Notes under the pieces: generated by a model
Database searches by the model: none
Told to the model about the DNA's origin: nothing
The model's input: the letters and a program-made list of their open reading frames with translations, nothing else
In this document: positions 27,028-40,991 of the stretch, in pieces
Numbering within the stretch: position 1 is the first letter of the stretch
How the letters are laid out: each line of letters opens with the position of its first letter
NCBI GenBank assembly: GCA_003991915.1
Contig: RQTK01000211.1
Location: forward strand, 54,978 to 118,977
Length of the DNA stretch: 64,000 nucleotides
DNA from: Elysia chlorotica
Taxonomy: Eukaryota > Mollusca > Gastropoda > Plakobranchidae
Reading direction: 5' to 3'
Program-made: the position numbers and the translations under genes

Positions 27028-27459
27028 TCATAGTTGTAGATATTGGGTCAGAGAATGCAAGAAGAAATAAAGATTGTTGCTTTTCAAGGTAGCCCCCACC
27101 GTTTTGTGTTGCCGTGCTAAAAATTTTTTTGAAAGAAAATACACCAAGAGAAAAAAAAAAATGAATAAAAAATTCACTTATGCTAACGCGAGTGTGTTTG
27201 TGCTTATAAATTTCGTCTTCTGTTGGGCATGTTGGATAAACAAATTATATGAATGCGAAACAGTATGTGGTTTGTAAGGGAAAATACATACATAGGCCTA
27301 CTGAAAAAAATACAGGTTTATGATTAGAACAGGCTTTTTTGTCTTGAGGCTGGGCAAAAGCTGCTTCATGCAGATTTAGGCCCAGAGAAAGATTGGAAGT
27401 TCAAGATGTCACCATTTAATACCTCCTGGGGAACCTGAGAGACGTCTTAAATGAAACGG

Positions 27460-27491
27460 AGAGAGAGAGAGAGCGAGAGAGCGAGCGAGCG

Positions 27492-27540
<49 letters not shown>
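27460..27540. repeat. (GA)n microsatellite with GAGC interruptions
   Basis: This is a GA dinucleotide run interrupted by GAGCGAGC units. A second short GA run follows at 27629-27652, next to a SINE copy. Confidence 0.9.
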
Positions 27541-27542
<2 letters not shown>

Positions 27543-27653
27543 TATAGAGAGAGGTGGGGGGTAGAAAGAGGGAACAGTCACATATAATAAGTCACAAAGA
27601 GAGAAAGAGGGATACGTATATAGTAATGAGAGAGAGAGAGAGTGAGAGAGAGA

Positions 27654-27830
27654 ATTTGTTACTTAGCGTCCAACGTCAGAACTACAATTATATTGTGGAC
27701 GGGCCCCGAGACTAATTTATGACAAGTTTACGTGCTGACACACATTGATCCGATCGGACGAAGTCACCTGAGCGGGACTCGATCACCTGTGTCGGAAGCC
27801 GATGATCTACGCAAATGCTACTTGCTTGAT
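27654..27830 (-). mobile_element. SINE family 1, degenerate copy
   Basis: It shares the AGCGTCCAACGTCAG end, GGACGGGCCC and the GTCGGAAGCCGATGATCTAC head with the copy at 26771-27027, but the centre is shortened and diverged. It lies just after a GA repeat. Confidence 0.65.
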
Positions 27831-28408
27831 TTGTTTTTCAAATCATGAACTACAGTTTTCAATTATTGTTGCCTCTTCCTCCAAGATTGTCATAATAGCC
27901 TACATTTTGATTTGAAATATCAATCTCCACTTTTTATAATGCGCCGTAAGAATATTAATGTAAAAAAAAACGCAACTTTATCCCACTCTTAGTTCTGATT
28001 GAGACCACCAAAACTATGATGTGTTTGAGAAGTTATCGTCTCTCATGCGAATGTGACCGATTATTAAGCACCTTATAACGGAACAGGTAAACTAATTTAC
28101 CAGTACCGGGGTAATAAATATTATGGTGAGCCTCGACTGCAACGATTTGAAAAGAGAAAGCTCCTGCACGCTTTTTATAACTGTAGCCTATTGTCATCTT
28201 TTGCCCCCATAAACGTGAGAAAATGTAAGCACAGCGTAATTTAAACACACCGTATTTCACACAGAAAGAAACTGACACACACACAAACATATTTTTCGAA
28301 ACTTCCAGTCCACGCAATCTAACAATTATGATTAACATGAACCATGACATGATGAGAACAAAAACGGAACATCAATAATTTCACACAATACATAATTATA
28401 TTTTTTTT

Positions 28409-28414
28409 TTTATT
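28409..28414 (-). terminator. Candidate poly(A) signal of the arrestin-like gene
   Basis: TTTATT on the plus strand reads AATAAA on the minus strand, about 465 bases after the stop codon at 28880-28882. It lies within an A/T-rich tract, so it is a candidate only. Confidence 0.4.
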
Positions 28415-28879
28415 ATTGTAAAATAATGCCTTTAAACTTTTACGAACAGTTTAGTTTATATAGTCAAATAAAAATATCCTCATGGTCATTAATTAGAATA
28501 TGTGTATGATTAAGTGTAATAAATTCATGGGATTCTTAACCCGTGTTATCGAATTAGGTTACATCAAATTTTCGACAGCACGAATGAATGATTAAAATTA
28601 TATGCACAAAACAGAAGACTTTAAAATAAAGCTAAAACATATGCGATTAATATCAACCTTCTTTTAAAAAATGTATAATTACAAACCTACTGGTAATTGC
28701 GAGCGTTTAAAAGATTAAAATAGTTATCACAATCAGGGATTTCAAATTACTAGTTTTAAAATCATATTTTCCACCCTATTTTGAACTGTAGTAATTTTTT
28801 AAAAATTCAGCCGTATATAATTCATTCTTAAAGTGAACTCAACATCCTTCAGTTTCTGGAAGAGTTCATTATATCTCCC

Positions 28880-29465
28880 TTATTTTGTTCCTGGACCTGA
28901 TCCACTGTTGTGTCGAGATTTTTTCCTTCGGAACCGGGGAGGCTGGAAGATGCGGAATTGTTGTACTCCTCTGGTCGAGTTGGGGGAGAAACGCTCAGTT
29001 TGTTGCCGAGTATGGGGATTCCTAAAGCTCTGCGATGTTCCCTGTGAAGAAACAAACACCCCTCGCATTTGGGACTCCTCTCTTGGTACGATGTCGTAAC
29101 TGGAAACTGTCTCCAGCTGGTCTAGATTCTGGTTGTAATCTTGGGGAAGCAGTGGCAACCGCTGTTCACGTTCTTGATGCTTCGCCGGAAGTAGCTGCCT
29201 TTCTTGTTGACTTTCACCACTTTCTTGTTGTTGATGCTGTCGAGGTTTTTGCCTTTTTTTTCTTTGTGGACACTGCTGTTCTTGCCACCCTTGGTTGTCC
29301 AGATGAGACTTTTCTCCTTGCAGCCGGGCTCCAGCATTTCTCTGGTACCGCTGTTCTGATGGCTGCTGGTGTTGCTGCTCCTGATGAATTTGTTGGTAAT
29401 GGTGGTGATTTTGCTGTTGCTGCTGTTGGTGATGGTGGAAGCTCTGCTGCTGTTGCAGCGAATTT
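28880..29465 (-). other. Gln/His-rich, basic C-terminus of the arrestin-like protein
   Basis: The last roughly 195 residues are prion-like. They start with poly-Q mixed with HHH (SLQQQQSFHHHQQQQQQ), continue through EQQHQQ and ESQQERQ runs, and contain two basic clusters (QRKKRQKPRQ and RFRRKKSRHN) that could serve as nuclear localisation or RNA-contact segments. The residues before it (about 29465-30200) are Asn/Gln/Ser/Pro-rich. Such sequences often drive condensates; that is inference. The long + strand ORF at 29035-29529 is the antisense of this repeat. Confidence 0.75.
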
Positions 29466-32400
29466 ACCAAAGATGCTTGATTTGTTACGGTATATTGGCT
29501 GCTACTTTGGCCAGATGGTTCTTTCATAAAATGCTTCTCTTGGCTAATACATGCATTTAACATACGTAAACCGATGTTTGTTGGGTTGCTAGACTGTGCG
29601 TTTGGAATTGTATTGTGATGGTTTAAGCTAGCATGCCTCACGTGTCTAATGGCCTGATTTGGAATCGGTGACATAGGAATATGGATCCCTCTTGGATACA
29701 TTTGATTAGATGATGTGCTACTATAACCATTACATTGCATTCCTGGGTTATGAGGAGGTCGAAACCTAGTGCTGTGGACGCTGTTTCTGTGTCCAGAAGG
29801 GCTACCATATCTTGGTTGTTGATTGTGAGCAGCTTGCTGTGGTCTCAAAGACATATTTTCCAGCATGAAGCCATTACTTTGAACACGTTGTTCCGACTGG
29901 TTGTTCTGCGGCCAATTTATTTGCTCATTTTCTGACTGTCTGGAATCAAGGTTATTTAGTGATCCCGTATTTGCATCCTGTTTGTCACTAGACTGAAGCT
30001 GGTTCCCGTCTTGACTCTGGTTATAAGACCAATACGACTGGCTTTGAGGCGGAAAACTGCTCTGGAAATAAGCACCAGGTTCTTTAGAATTACATTCTTT
30101 CTGTTCGTACATTTGATGAAGCTCTTGTCCGTTGGCACCCGCATCTGAGTCAACCTTTCCCTGTTGCTGCTGTAATTGGATATGGTTATTTTCATAAGGA
30201 ATACGTTTCAAAATTGTTATACGTTTCCTTGGAGTTATAAAATTATTCTGTTTCACTGCTGCGTTTTTATAAATGCCGCGCTTTCCAAGTGTTTGTTGAT
30301 TCACTGATATATTCGAAGAAGGGTTGTTTAAGTTCAAAATAATATGACCGTGTTCTCTTTGTTGCAGCTCAGCATCGTTAAGTGTTGAATAGCTCACATT
30401 CGATCCTTGAGACGATCCTATGTTTTGTATCATATGCGAGTCTTGGCTTTCACTTTTATCTTGTGTCAATGTTTCGTAATTTGTTTCCACAGGTTTTTCT
30501 TCCGCTCTTAGTTTATTAGTATACGGCAAGCGTCTAAACTGACGACCACTATCAACTGTTTGATTTGAAGAGTTTGGACCATAACTTAAAGTCTCTTTGC
30601 AGAGGATATCTTTCTCAATATTCTCTACAAAATGTACGCCGGGAACTGTAACAGAAGTTTCCGGCTCCTGCTCGATCACCGCCGCAGACATGAACGATGA
30701 TTTCGTGTCGGTGGGAACCTCCATGTTGGGGAAAGCTAAGTAGCAAAGCTTGTTTAATGTTGTTTGAAAGCGCTGAAGGTTATACACTGGCGCGTAATAA
30801 GGAATATCCTGGGGGTGCTCATTGAGGTATTTAAGGTACTTGATCAGCAGGAAAACCTTTTCACCTGCACTCTCGGAACTAAATATTATTCGCAAAGCGT
30901 CACACGTGCAGTCATCAATGTTAAAGTTGGTGTATGGAAACTCTTCCTGATAGTCTTGGTTGGTTGCTTGATCAAAACTCATACACTCATGCGTATTATT
31001 TTCATGCTCTAGATGCGCAAAAAGAGAATATTCTGGTTTTTTCTGTAGCTTTTTATCTAAACCGCAGGCATTTAAAATTTGTTGGACTCCCCAAGCTGTG
31101 AGTTCCTTTTCAATTATAGCGTTGTTATGATTTATTAGGTCGTAATTGTCGCCTTTCGTCTCGGATGGATTTGAAAAATTTAGCTGAGCAGCCAACGTTC
31201 CAATGTTAGTACTGTATGTACACGCATCGTCATAGAACTGTTCCATAGAGTATGCTGAATGAAAAGCAATACCATCGGGTCCAATGGGATTGTTGAATTG
31301 TAGAATATCTCGGTAAGTATATTCATCGCCGTTTTCTACCAATTCTGGAACAAATCTCTCTTCTCTGCCATTTACTTTTGATTCCTCTGAGTTTTCTGTC
31401 ATTTCAGAACAATTTGTGACACGTGGCGTCTCAAAAGAGATCGTTTGTCCCATAAAGGGCCAAACAGTTGTCGCATTCATTTTACCAAAGGACCCATCAT
31501 CAGTATAACCCTCGAAAGCTACCTTTGAATCTTGTTTTTCCCGCAGCATGTAAGATTTCGGAACAACCGAAGAGCCAAAAAGCTGTTCTGATACGCGTTT
31601 GGACATCGGTGACGTATCGTGAGTACTATCCGAAATATCGATTTCATCGTTATTTTCATACATAGCTGCTCCTAATAAAGTCTCCATTTGATGATCAGAG
31701 GATCCATCATCAGTAATTCCCTCGAAAGCTACCTTCAAGTCATGTTTATTCAGCACCGTGTGAGATTTTTGGACAACTGAAGCGCCATGCACTTGTTTTA
31801 TTAAACTTTTAGAGATCGGCGACGAAAGAATGGTACTATCTGAAGTGTTACTTTCATCGTTAGTCTCAGAGAGGGCAATTTCTAAACTTGTATCCACATC
31901 CTGCTGATCAAAACGAAACTGTTTATCTCCATGTTTATTTGATCTAATAAATTGAACTTCGTCAGTGTTGGTCTCTGTAAGAATATTTAAAATGTTGCTT
32001 GAACAGCTGTTCTCAGAATCTTCTTGATGTGAAAATATTTTTTTATTTGCCAACTCTGGGTCCGGGATATCTCCCAACGTAGAAATTCCTCCGGTTTTCG
32101 GATAGTTTTCTGAACTGCTTTTGCATGTATCATTATTGCAACCGGCATCTGCAGGAATTTTACAACTTGTTCTGCACTTTTCTTGATACAATTGAGTCTC
32201 TTTGCTGCTCGCATTGCGTGCTTCTAACCCAGATACTTCTTTGGTTTTGTCGACCCGTGTAGTGTGAATAGGCACCTTGCTTTCAGAATTTCTATCGATA
32301 TTTACAGGCACACTGGCATTATTTGCTCTCTCTAACAAACTAAGACCGATTGGTTTTTTTACTGGTTCTACTTCATTCTTCTCAAAACTCTTTTGGTCCA

Positions 32401-35400
32401 AATCCTTTTCCATTCTTGAACCTTTACTCTGGTTAGCTGTTTTGGCTTTCGCTTGAATTGCTAAAGAAAGGGTTTTTAAATTTTGATTCTTGTCCCTGAT
32501 AAAACCGACGTCTTCAATAATGTCTTCTGTTTTATGCCAATCATGACCACTAGTGTTTGTTGATTTATTCGCGAATTCATTTCTCGTATTGTCTTCTCTT
32601 GTCTTTAAGTCTTCTGACGCAGTTTTAGTTTGTGACCCTTCAGATTTCTCGACATAAGAGGATTCCTCGTTGGGGAGACTTATTGTCAACTTGTGATCAT
32701 TATTCTCTTCTATGGACTCTCTATTTTCAGAAAGGTCGTGATTAGAATCAGAGCCACCCCCTATGTTGGTGGATATCTGTTGCGAGTTTATTGTCAAAAA
32801 ACTGTTTTCTGAGCAATTCTCATTTAAATAGTTTCTTTCGCTTTTGTTATACGAAATGGAAAGCCTTGAAGTCGTTGGTATTTGGGATTCATCATGTTCT
32901 TTACCCCGTAAAACATCGCACTGTTTAATAACCTGGCAATGATCTGCGCAGTCTAAAACGCTACGAGTCCCAAATATTGAATTGCTTATTGATTTTATGA
33001 TATAATCAAGGTATAACAGCTGTTCTTTGTCATCATAAAATTTTATCCTAAGGCTTTTTTCTATAGCCATGAGCTTTTCACGTATAGCATTTTGTTCTTT
33101 TTGGGAATATACGTAGGATGATCTATATTGGTGGGAATCTTCGTGAGCGCGGTTTGCAGATGACTCGCCTTGCTCCATACACATTTGTTCTCCATTGTAT
33201 TTCAAGACAGTGCAACATTTAGACTCAAAATCCTCGCGGGAGTCGCACTTTCGTGTATGAAATGTACACTTATTTAAATTTTCAGTTATGTTTTTCAATT
33301 CTGTGTCTTCTATACACTTTACCATTACACCCCATATTCTCTGCCCTTTTTCTTTTAAGTCTTGTAAAATAGGTTTAACGAATTTGAGCATTTCATCTTC
33401 AATAAGCGTTTCGTCAGACACTGGTGAGCTTTGAAGTGCCCAATCTATCTGTGCAAGAACTACATCCGCACCCCGTATTGCGCGAATGCAATGGGCTATC
33501 ATCTCGTCTTTACTGCAGTCCTTTGAACCGTTAGATTTACCATTCATAAAGACATCAGCCTGTGTTATTTCGTCACTCGATGCGCCCACCGAAATCTCTC
33601 CTACCGCCTTGTCAACTCCGCTATCTTTTTGGGGGCTATTGAAAAGTTCACTAGTTTCAACAAATTTAGTGCCCGCTTCACCATTGGTATCATTCTTTTC
33701 ACTTGTGTTTTTAGAAGCATAGGTTTCATGCCCAGAGGAATTGAAGTGAATAGTTAGTTTATGCGAGTCTGCCGTTTCTTCTGTGGCTATCGCCTTGTTA
33801 GGGTTTTCTTGTATTGTGTCATTAGCATTCCTCATAGATATACAGCCACATTGTTGCTCAAGTCTAAGATTAGACTTCTTATCATGAATATTCGACTCCT
33901 CTGAGATAGATTCAAGGCTACAAGTTTCTGAGCTTTTGCTTTTGAGTGAAAGCTTGTTTTGGGCCCTAGTATTCAATCGCTCTGTTAATTTTTGGGCAAT
34001 TAAACCTCCAGAATTATTTTGGTCATTGCGCCTTTGTTTCTTAATTTGGTTTTCAGCAAAATCAACACGGTTTATGGCATTGCATCTCTCCTGCTCATCG
34101 AATGTTCCTGCGCTTTTTTCAATCTTGTCTTGAAGGCGTTCATGTTGAAGATCCGCCAGCCCTTTCTTCAAGGCACGGGTCAAACTGGCCGTTTGGTGTA
34201 CATTTTCAGCTTTTGAAGTCTGTAGAGCAGTTATTGGGCTGCCCTTATAAAATTTGCCTTGTTTTGATGGCATACTTAAAGGAGAAGCTTCAGAGTTCTC
34301 TGTTCTGCCTTCTGAAATGTTTTCCACTATATCAACTGCATTTGAAGACATCTCCGTTTCTTTGGACGTGTCATCTATTTTTCCTATTCCTCCTTTTATG
34401 TTTTCTGGAAAGTTAATTTGCAAGATGAGCTCTGAGGCTGTATTCATATAGAAAACACTATTAGTATACTCGTGATTCGGACCATCCATAATGCGGGTAA
34501 ATGTCCGCCCTATTCTCGGATCGATGGCTGAGACAAAATACGCTGAACCGATTTCTTCAACATCGTCACTGCTGTTGTAAATTGTAGTGTCTGTAGACTT
34601 ATCGATGAGTGCTCCTCCTTTGCTGATACAAATCCACTTGTAGGATTTCACAACCATCGTTGTTAAAGTTGTATCTTTACTGGTCTGTACAGTCTTCTTT
34701 AGCTCAGTTTGGTTAGACATCTTTTCCAGCAGCCATTCTCGGTCGTTTAAAAGTTGACAAACAGCTCTTTTAGCTAGATTGTGCACTGTTTTCCTTTGCT
34801 GTCGCGGGCCCATTTGTAGTTTTGAATTAACTTCGATATTTTTGAACGGGTTTTTAGAGTTTGAAACTGGTGCAGATCTGATAACTTTCTTAGTGAGCTT
34901 TCGCTGAGACTTTCGTTTCTCTAACTCTTCCTTTCTGGACAAGGTTTTCTCTACAGTGGACTCCTTAGGCCCGACTTCCATTAAAAAGTAGAATATAGCA
35001 TTTAGAATGCTTTCGTCGCACACTCTTAGAGCATCTTGCATCTGTTTCAGACGATTCTCCGGTGTAAACTTTTTATCTTTAATACCATTCATTTGTGTGT
35101 CAAATGCTATCATAAATCCGTTAATTTTCAGACCATCTTCATCATCGCTAACGGCATTGATATCGACGTCCTCTATCTGATGATTTAATGGAGGGTTGTG
35201 CTTCTTCATACCAAGTGCTGAAAAAAAAAGGAAAACACGAAATGGTTATCCAGTTGCCTCCAAGTTACTGGACACAGCAAAGCAAAATTGAGCAGCTAGT
35301 TTGATTTTTATTCGATACGTCTATGAAAATATAACGGTATCCACATTCTAACCAAAACAGGGGACAATTATTTTACACCCTGCATTATGAAAAGACTTGT

Positions 35401-38400
35401 TCAGATGATTGGTATGAATGCTGTTATGAGACTAGATTTGTTTAGTTGTTGGATTTGAGACCGTTCGGTCATTCTCTCAACCTTTCTAGACTTCCCGTTA
35501 CGTTTTATCTTATTGATTCATGCAAAAAATAAAGTAACCAAATTAAAAATAAGCAGCACAATGCTAACTTTTTGCATCTTTAATATTTTCGGACGCATTA
35601 AACGTAACAAAGTGATTTTTGACTGCTGAAGTGTTTTAACGGTTTAACGGTATTAAAAATTAATGGTCAACATAGCGTAATTATTTTTAGTAGCACATTC
35701 ATGGAAAGAGGAAGTGCTGTCGTGTCGGTTGCACCAATGTATAATGTGGCCTCTAGGAATAGAAAATGTTACCGATATTTTAGTCGGTTAGTGCCTTTGG
35801 CTAACGAACAGAAGGTTTAATGTTCGAACCATAGCTGCAGGACCCGTCTCCATATAAGCATCGGGAACACATTGGGGACGTTAAACTAATTGAAGCATAG
35901 ATAGAAAAGAGTCGAGTTGTTTTACAGAGTGCTCAAAAATACATAGCATGAATGACCACTGAAGTTGTCCTTACCATGTCCACTATCTTGGCGATTAGAT
36001 GTATTGTCTACAATAGAAACCTGCTTGTTCAATAGGACGAAAGGAGTTTCTTCACCTGGAATCGTCAGTAGCACCTGAAACAATTTAAACTTCAGTAAAA
36101 ACAACAACAAATAGCCCACCTCCCCCAAAAAAACAACAACATACAAAACAACAAAAGAGTAAAACTTTTATTCCTCCGTTTTCACAAAAGATTACGCTTC
36201 TTTAGTTTATAGTTGTACAATTCAAAATTACAAAAGACGCAAATAATAAATTTGAACTACTCCTTTTCCCCTCCACAAATCTGTTTATTACTGTTTAAGT
36301 TGTCATTAAGGCGACCTGTTAAGCAGCGAAAAAGTATTTACAAATGAAGAAACAAGTGCCTGTGAATATTAGAAGTCTCACTAAATTCAACACTTTTTTT
36401 AATACACAAATATCTGCTAGCTTCTCATGGCAGCCAAAAACCTAATGATGAAATACGAAATTCGTATACGAACGGGAACATGTCTTGGTAATATGTGACT
36501 CACTGAAATAATTTTACAAATCTAACATTGACAAACAAGCAAAAAAACCCCAACAAAAAACAAACAAAAAAACAAAAAAACAAAAACAAACAAAAAACAA
36601 AACAAAAAACAAACAAAACAAAAAAACCCCACAAAAACGAAACAAAAACAAACAGCTAATATATATGTTACAAAAACTACTAAAAAGATTTTTTTAAAAT
36701 TCTTCAGCAAAATTATAACAAGTCAGTGAGCTAAAATTGATCGTCTCACCCTCAGATGGTAGAGCACTCTGAATCCCCCTGGAGCAGAGGAAGATCCGAC
36801 AAGTGTGGAAGGCAAGATATTGCCTATTGCCAGGCTAAAGAAGAAGGTTTTCTCCTGCCGAGAACCGATCATCCAGTTGTGGGGTTTTACAGGTCCTGTG
36901 TTCACGACTCGCTGTAGTGTTATTCCAGCATTGGCTAAAATCTGTACTGTCTAGAAAAAAAAAAGTTGGAAAAGTGAGAAAAATGTTTTCATTCAATATG
37001 TGGTGTATATTATTGTAGTGTATAATGAATTTAATCATCCGTCTATAGTCAACTATAGTGGACATTTAAAAAAAAAACTAGCTTTTTAAGAGGAGCACAA
37101 GGAAATCTCATAAATTAAATGACAGTTAACTTTGAGAAATAAATTGACAGACGTCGATAAAATGACCAGTTTCTCGGTTTAAAAACAAACTTAACATTAA
37201 TTTTGCCAACAATTTACATTGGTTTACCTTTAAAATGACATGCTTTGTTTAATATCGCATCCCCCCCCCCCAAATAAAATTAAAAAGTGAATCATGCTAG
37301 ATGACCAATGGTACGTTTTTATAGGACACAAATATTTTTTTATATTATTTTTTTAGATAAAAAGTCAAACACTTTAATTAAAAGCACTTCTTGCAAAGAT
37401 AAAGAAACAAGTGCATATTAAAACATAAGAACAACAGCACAAACTGATGAGTCAAAATTTAACTTGTTTACGACACTTTTAAGACCCGTTTTCATTGGAA
37501 CTGGTAAAATTGTCCATTACAATGATTTTAGGCTGAAAAAAGAACCCGCCTCATTATTATCGGGCCTACCTGTACCAGGATTGTTGTGACAGAGGCCACC
37601 AGCTGGCGGTCAGTGCTCGCGTTCCTCAGGCCCGTCAGGACTACAGGGAAGTCCAGCACATCTCCAAGAGCGAACACAGTCCGAGGGAGGCGGCCTGTTA
37701 TTCTCAACTTCGAGTGCAATTCTTCGTTTTGGTCCCAGAAGTTTACCATATGCTCAAACCGTTCTGATTTCTAAAGAAAAGTTATAAGGAATGAAAATGA
37801 AATATGCTATACTCAAAGTGTATTTTGTTGCATTGTAAAAATCAGTTTTACATAAAAAGTTAAATTCGTGCCAAACTTATGAAAATAATAAGCTTCATGT
37901 CGATAGCATCTACAAAAATAACCGCTCGCTAAATCGCTAAGTTTGCCTCTTGTCAAAAATTGTGTTGCGAGGTGATTTTTTAAAATTTGCTCTACTCCAC
38001 GCGATGTGCTGTTTAAACAGATTAAGAAGTTTTGAAAAGAGAAAACGATATGCAGATAACATAATATTGTTTAACATTTTAATCAATATAAAACAAAAAT
38101 AAAACGATTCGCACGTAAATTAAAGTCTTTCAGTGTTGACTATATGACGGAATTTCTAGGTCTCCTGTGTGCAAAGTATTGTCTTTTGAGTTTACAAGTT
38201 TTTGAGGAAATATTTAAAAAACACTTTTAAAGAGAATACCCTCCCCCCTTCCCCCCAAAAAATAGAATAAAATTATTGGATATGAATAAACCCCTAAAAG
38301 AAATGTATGAAACGCCCCAAATAACATAATGTAACAAGAGCCATAACAAACGATAAAAAACTCCAGCCTCCATCAGATTGCTACGAAAAATGACATACTT

Positions 38401-39337
38401 ATCGGGCTTGTGTTTGTAGGGGTATATATATTTGTATGTTTGCAAATGTGTAAAGAGATATCATTTTTCAATGACAATTATGTGTGTGACAGTGTATAAC
38501 TGCAAGAGTAACACCTGTATGTATTATGTATATTTTGTTTTCATTCACAAATTAATGTATTGATGTTAAATTGAATCAAATACTTAATGTACGACCAAGG
38601 AAAGGTCCCCAATTGGGCTAATAAAGGCCTATCCTATCTTTTATCTCATAAAGTATTGTATCTTATTGTTTTTATAGAAGAAATGACTTGAGGATTAAAA
38701 CATGTTCTCACATAAGAGCAGGACTTTTCAATGCACTGGGTTCCGTTCACGTAGATGTTCGATAGAAACAACCATGGTGTAACACAATTTTCGTGCCTGA
38801 AATGTAATAAAAAAATGAAGTGTCAATTTACAACTTGACTCAAACATAAAAACGCTATTTGCTTAAATTGTTTATGATAAAGTGTTGTTCAAAACAATTT
38901 GCATTCTATTATTGGAAACGAATAGTTATAACTATGAACTGGATTTTTTTCTTTTTTATGTGACCTTTTGAAGTTACAGCAACCTCAATTTGCATCAACA
39001 ACAACAAAAACAACAACAACAGCAACAACAACACAACAACAACAACATCAACAACAACAAGAACAACAACACTTGCACTAGCACCAGTACCAACACTAGC
39101 ACCACCACTACCACCACCACCACCACCACCACCAACAACAACAACAATACTTGCACCAGCACCATTACTAGCATCAGCATCAGCAGCACCACCAACAACA
39201 ACAACTATAACACTTGCATGAGCACCAGCACCACCACCACCAACAACAACAACACTTGCACCAGCACCAGTACTAGCATCAGCACCACTACCACCACCAA
39301 CAACAACACTTGCGCCAGCACTAGCACCAGTACCACT

Positions 39338-39372
<35 letters not shown>

Positions 39373-40866
39373 CCACAACAGCAATAACGCTTGCATCCGC
39401 ACCAGCACCATCATCACCACCAACAACAACAACAATACTTGCACCAGCACCATTACTAGCATCAGCATCAGCACCACCACCACCAACAACAACTATAACA
39501 CTTGCATGAGCACCAGCACCACCACCACCAACAACACTTGCACCAGCACCAGTACTAGCATCAGCACCACTACCACCACCAACAACAACACTTGCGCCAG
39601 CACCAGCACCAGTACCACTAACAACAACAACAACAACAACAACAACAACGCTTGCATCCGCACCAGCACCACCACCAACAACAACAACAACACTTGCACC
39701 AGCACCACTACCGCCACCAACAACAAAACTTGCATCAGCATCTGCACCAGCACCACCACACCACCACCAACAACAACACTGCTAGCACCAACACTAGCAC
39801 CATCAATACTACCAACAAAAAACATCAAGTATTTTTTTGTGTACGCTAGAAGAATCTCACCCATCTTTCGGCGTTTTCCCCCAGCAACCTGGGCACATGA
39901 CTACTTGCAGCTCCAGCAGGTATTCCACGCTGACACAAGAATCACTGTAGTACTTGGCTCGATTGCCTTTGTTAAGGCTAATGAGAAAACGCAAATCCAC
40001 AAGACCTTGAAAAGGGAAACCGTTGCTCTGATCTGAAAAGAAGATAAGTTAAAAGATTTCTCTTTCTCTCTTTATCTACATTTAAAAGCAATATACAATT
40101 GTATGCTACATACACATCAATTTTCGATCAGTTACTATCTTCGACGAAATCAACATACAAATAAATGGAATTAACATGGTATATTGAATATAGTAGTAGA
40201 GAAGGTAGTCAAATCTTTTATTAACATACGCATTTCAAACTGCTCCTAAAGTCTTAGATACATCAGAGAACTTCAATTAAAAAACAAAAAAACAAAACAA
40301 TAACAAAAAAAAACAAAACCAGAAAGACCTAAAAGACGAGAAAGCTCACCATAACAGATAAACTTAGTTTTTGCTCCTAGCGTTATCAGCCCAGTCACCT
40401 GTTCCGTTGGATCGTATACAGGGGGTCTTTTGGTGAATCGCACTGAGTAATATAACTGTGAATACACATGAAAATGAATATTATCTTATTTTTTCCACAA
40501 TAATGACAGTTATTATTATTACTTTAATTATTACTCTCATTATTACTGTTACTCATTAAAGTGTGCCATCATCATCGTTAGTGCCATCATCATCGTTAGG
40601 ACCATCATCATCATCATCGTTAGCGCCGTCATCATCATCATCGTTAGCGACATCATCATCATCATCGTTAGCGCCATCATCATCATCATCATCGTTAGCG
40701 CCATCATCTTCATCATCATCGTTAGCGCCCTCATCATCATCATCATCATTAGCGCCATCATCATCAACATCATCGTTAGCGCCCTCATCATCATCATCAT
40801 CGTTAGCGCCACCATCATCATCGTTAGCGCCACCATCATCATCGTTAGCGCCATCATCGTAAGCGC

Positions 40867-40900
<34 letters not shown>

Positions 40901-40956
40901 GTTAGCGCTATCATCATCATAATCGTCAGCGCTATTATCATCATCATCGTTAGCGC

Positions 40957-40991
<35 letters not shown>

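Larger units (their letters stand above)
24842..28408. other. Intergenic interval upstream of the RNF145-like gene
   Basis: This is the 5' flank of the RNF145-like gene (- strand) and the 3' flank of the arrestin-like gene (- strand). It contains a CTAGAT-rich tract (25980-26550), a SINE (26771-27027), a GA microsatellite (27460-27540) and a degenerate SINE copy (27654-27830). The RNF145-like promoter and any non-coding first exon should lie here but I could not define them. No convincing ORF is present. Confidence 0.5.
35975..40455 (-). other. Arrestin-fold exons (residues about 331-618)
   Basis: Six small exons (106, 172, 85, 201, 201 and 100 nt) encode both arrestin lobes. The N lobe covers exons 2-4 and part of 5. 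The C lobe starts near residue 472 (KLRITGRLPRTVF) and ends near SIVDN in exon 7. The N lobe carries a Cys cluster (CPGCWGKT, HENC, CIEKSC) that is not typical of alpha-arrestins and could bind metal or be structural. The N lobe is shorter than usual, so a small exon could be missing or a loop lost. Confidence 0.68.

Noticed and set aside
29035-29529. 164-codon + strand ORF
   Set aside because: It is the antisense of the Gln/His-rich end of the arrestin-like protein; it is open because CAA/CAG repeats give few stops on the other strand.
38990-40036. 348-codon + strand ORF rich in Thr/Asn/Ser, and long - strand Val/Leu/Ala ORFs
   Set aside because: The ORFs are produced by stop-free CAA/CAC/CAG triplets and run into antisense of a real arrestin-gene exon.
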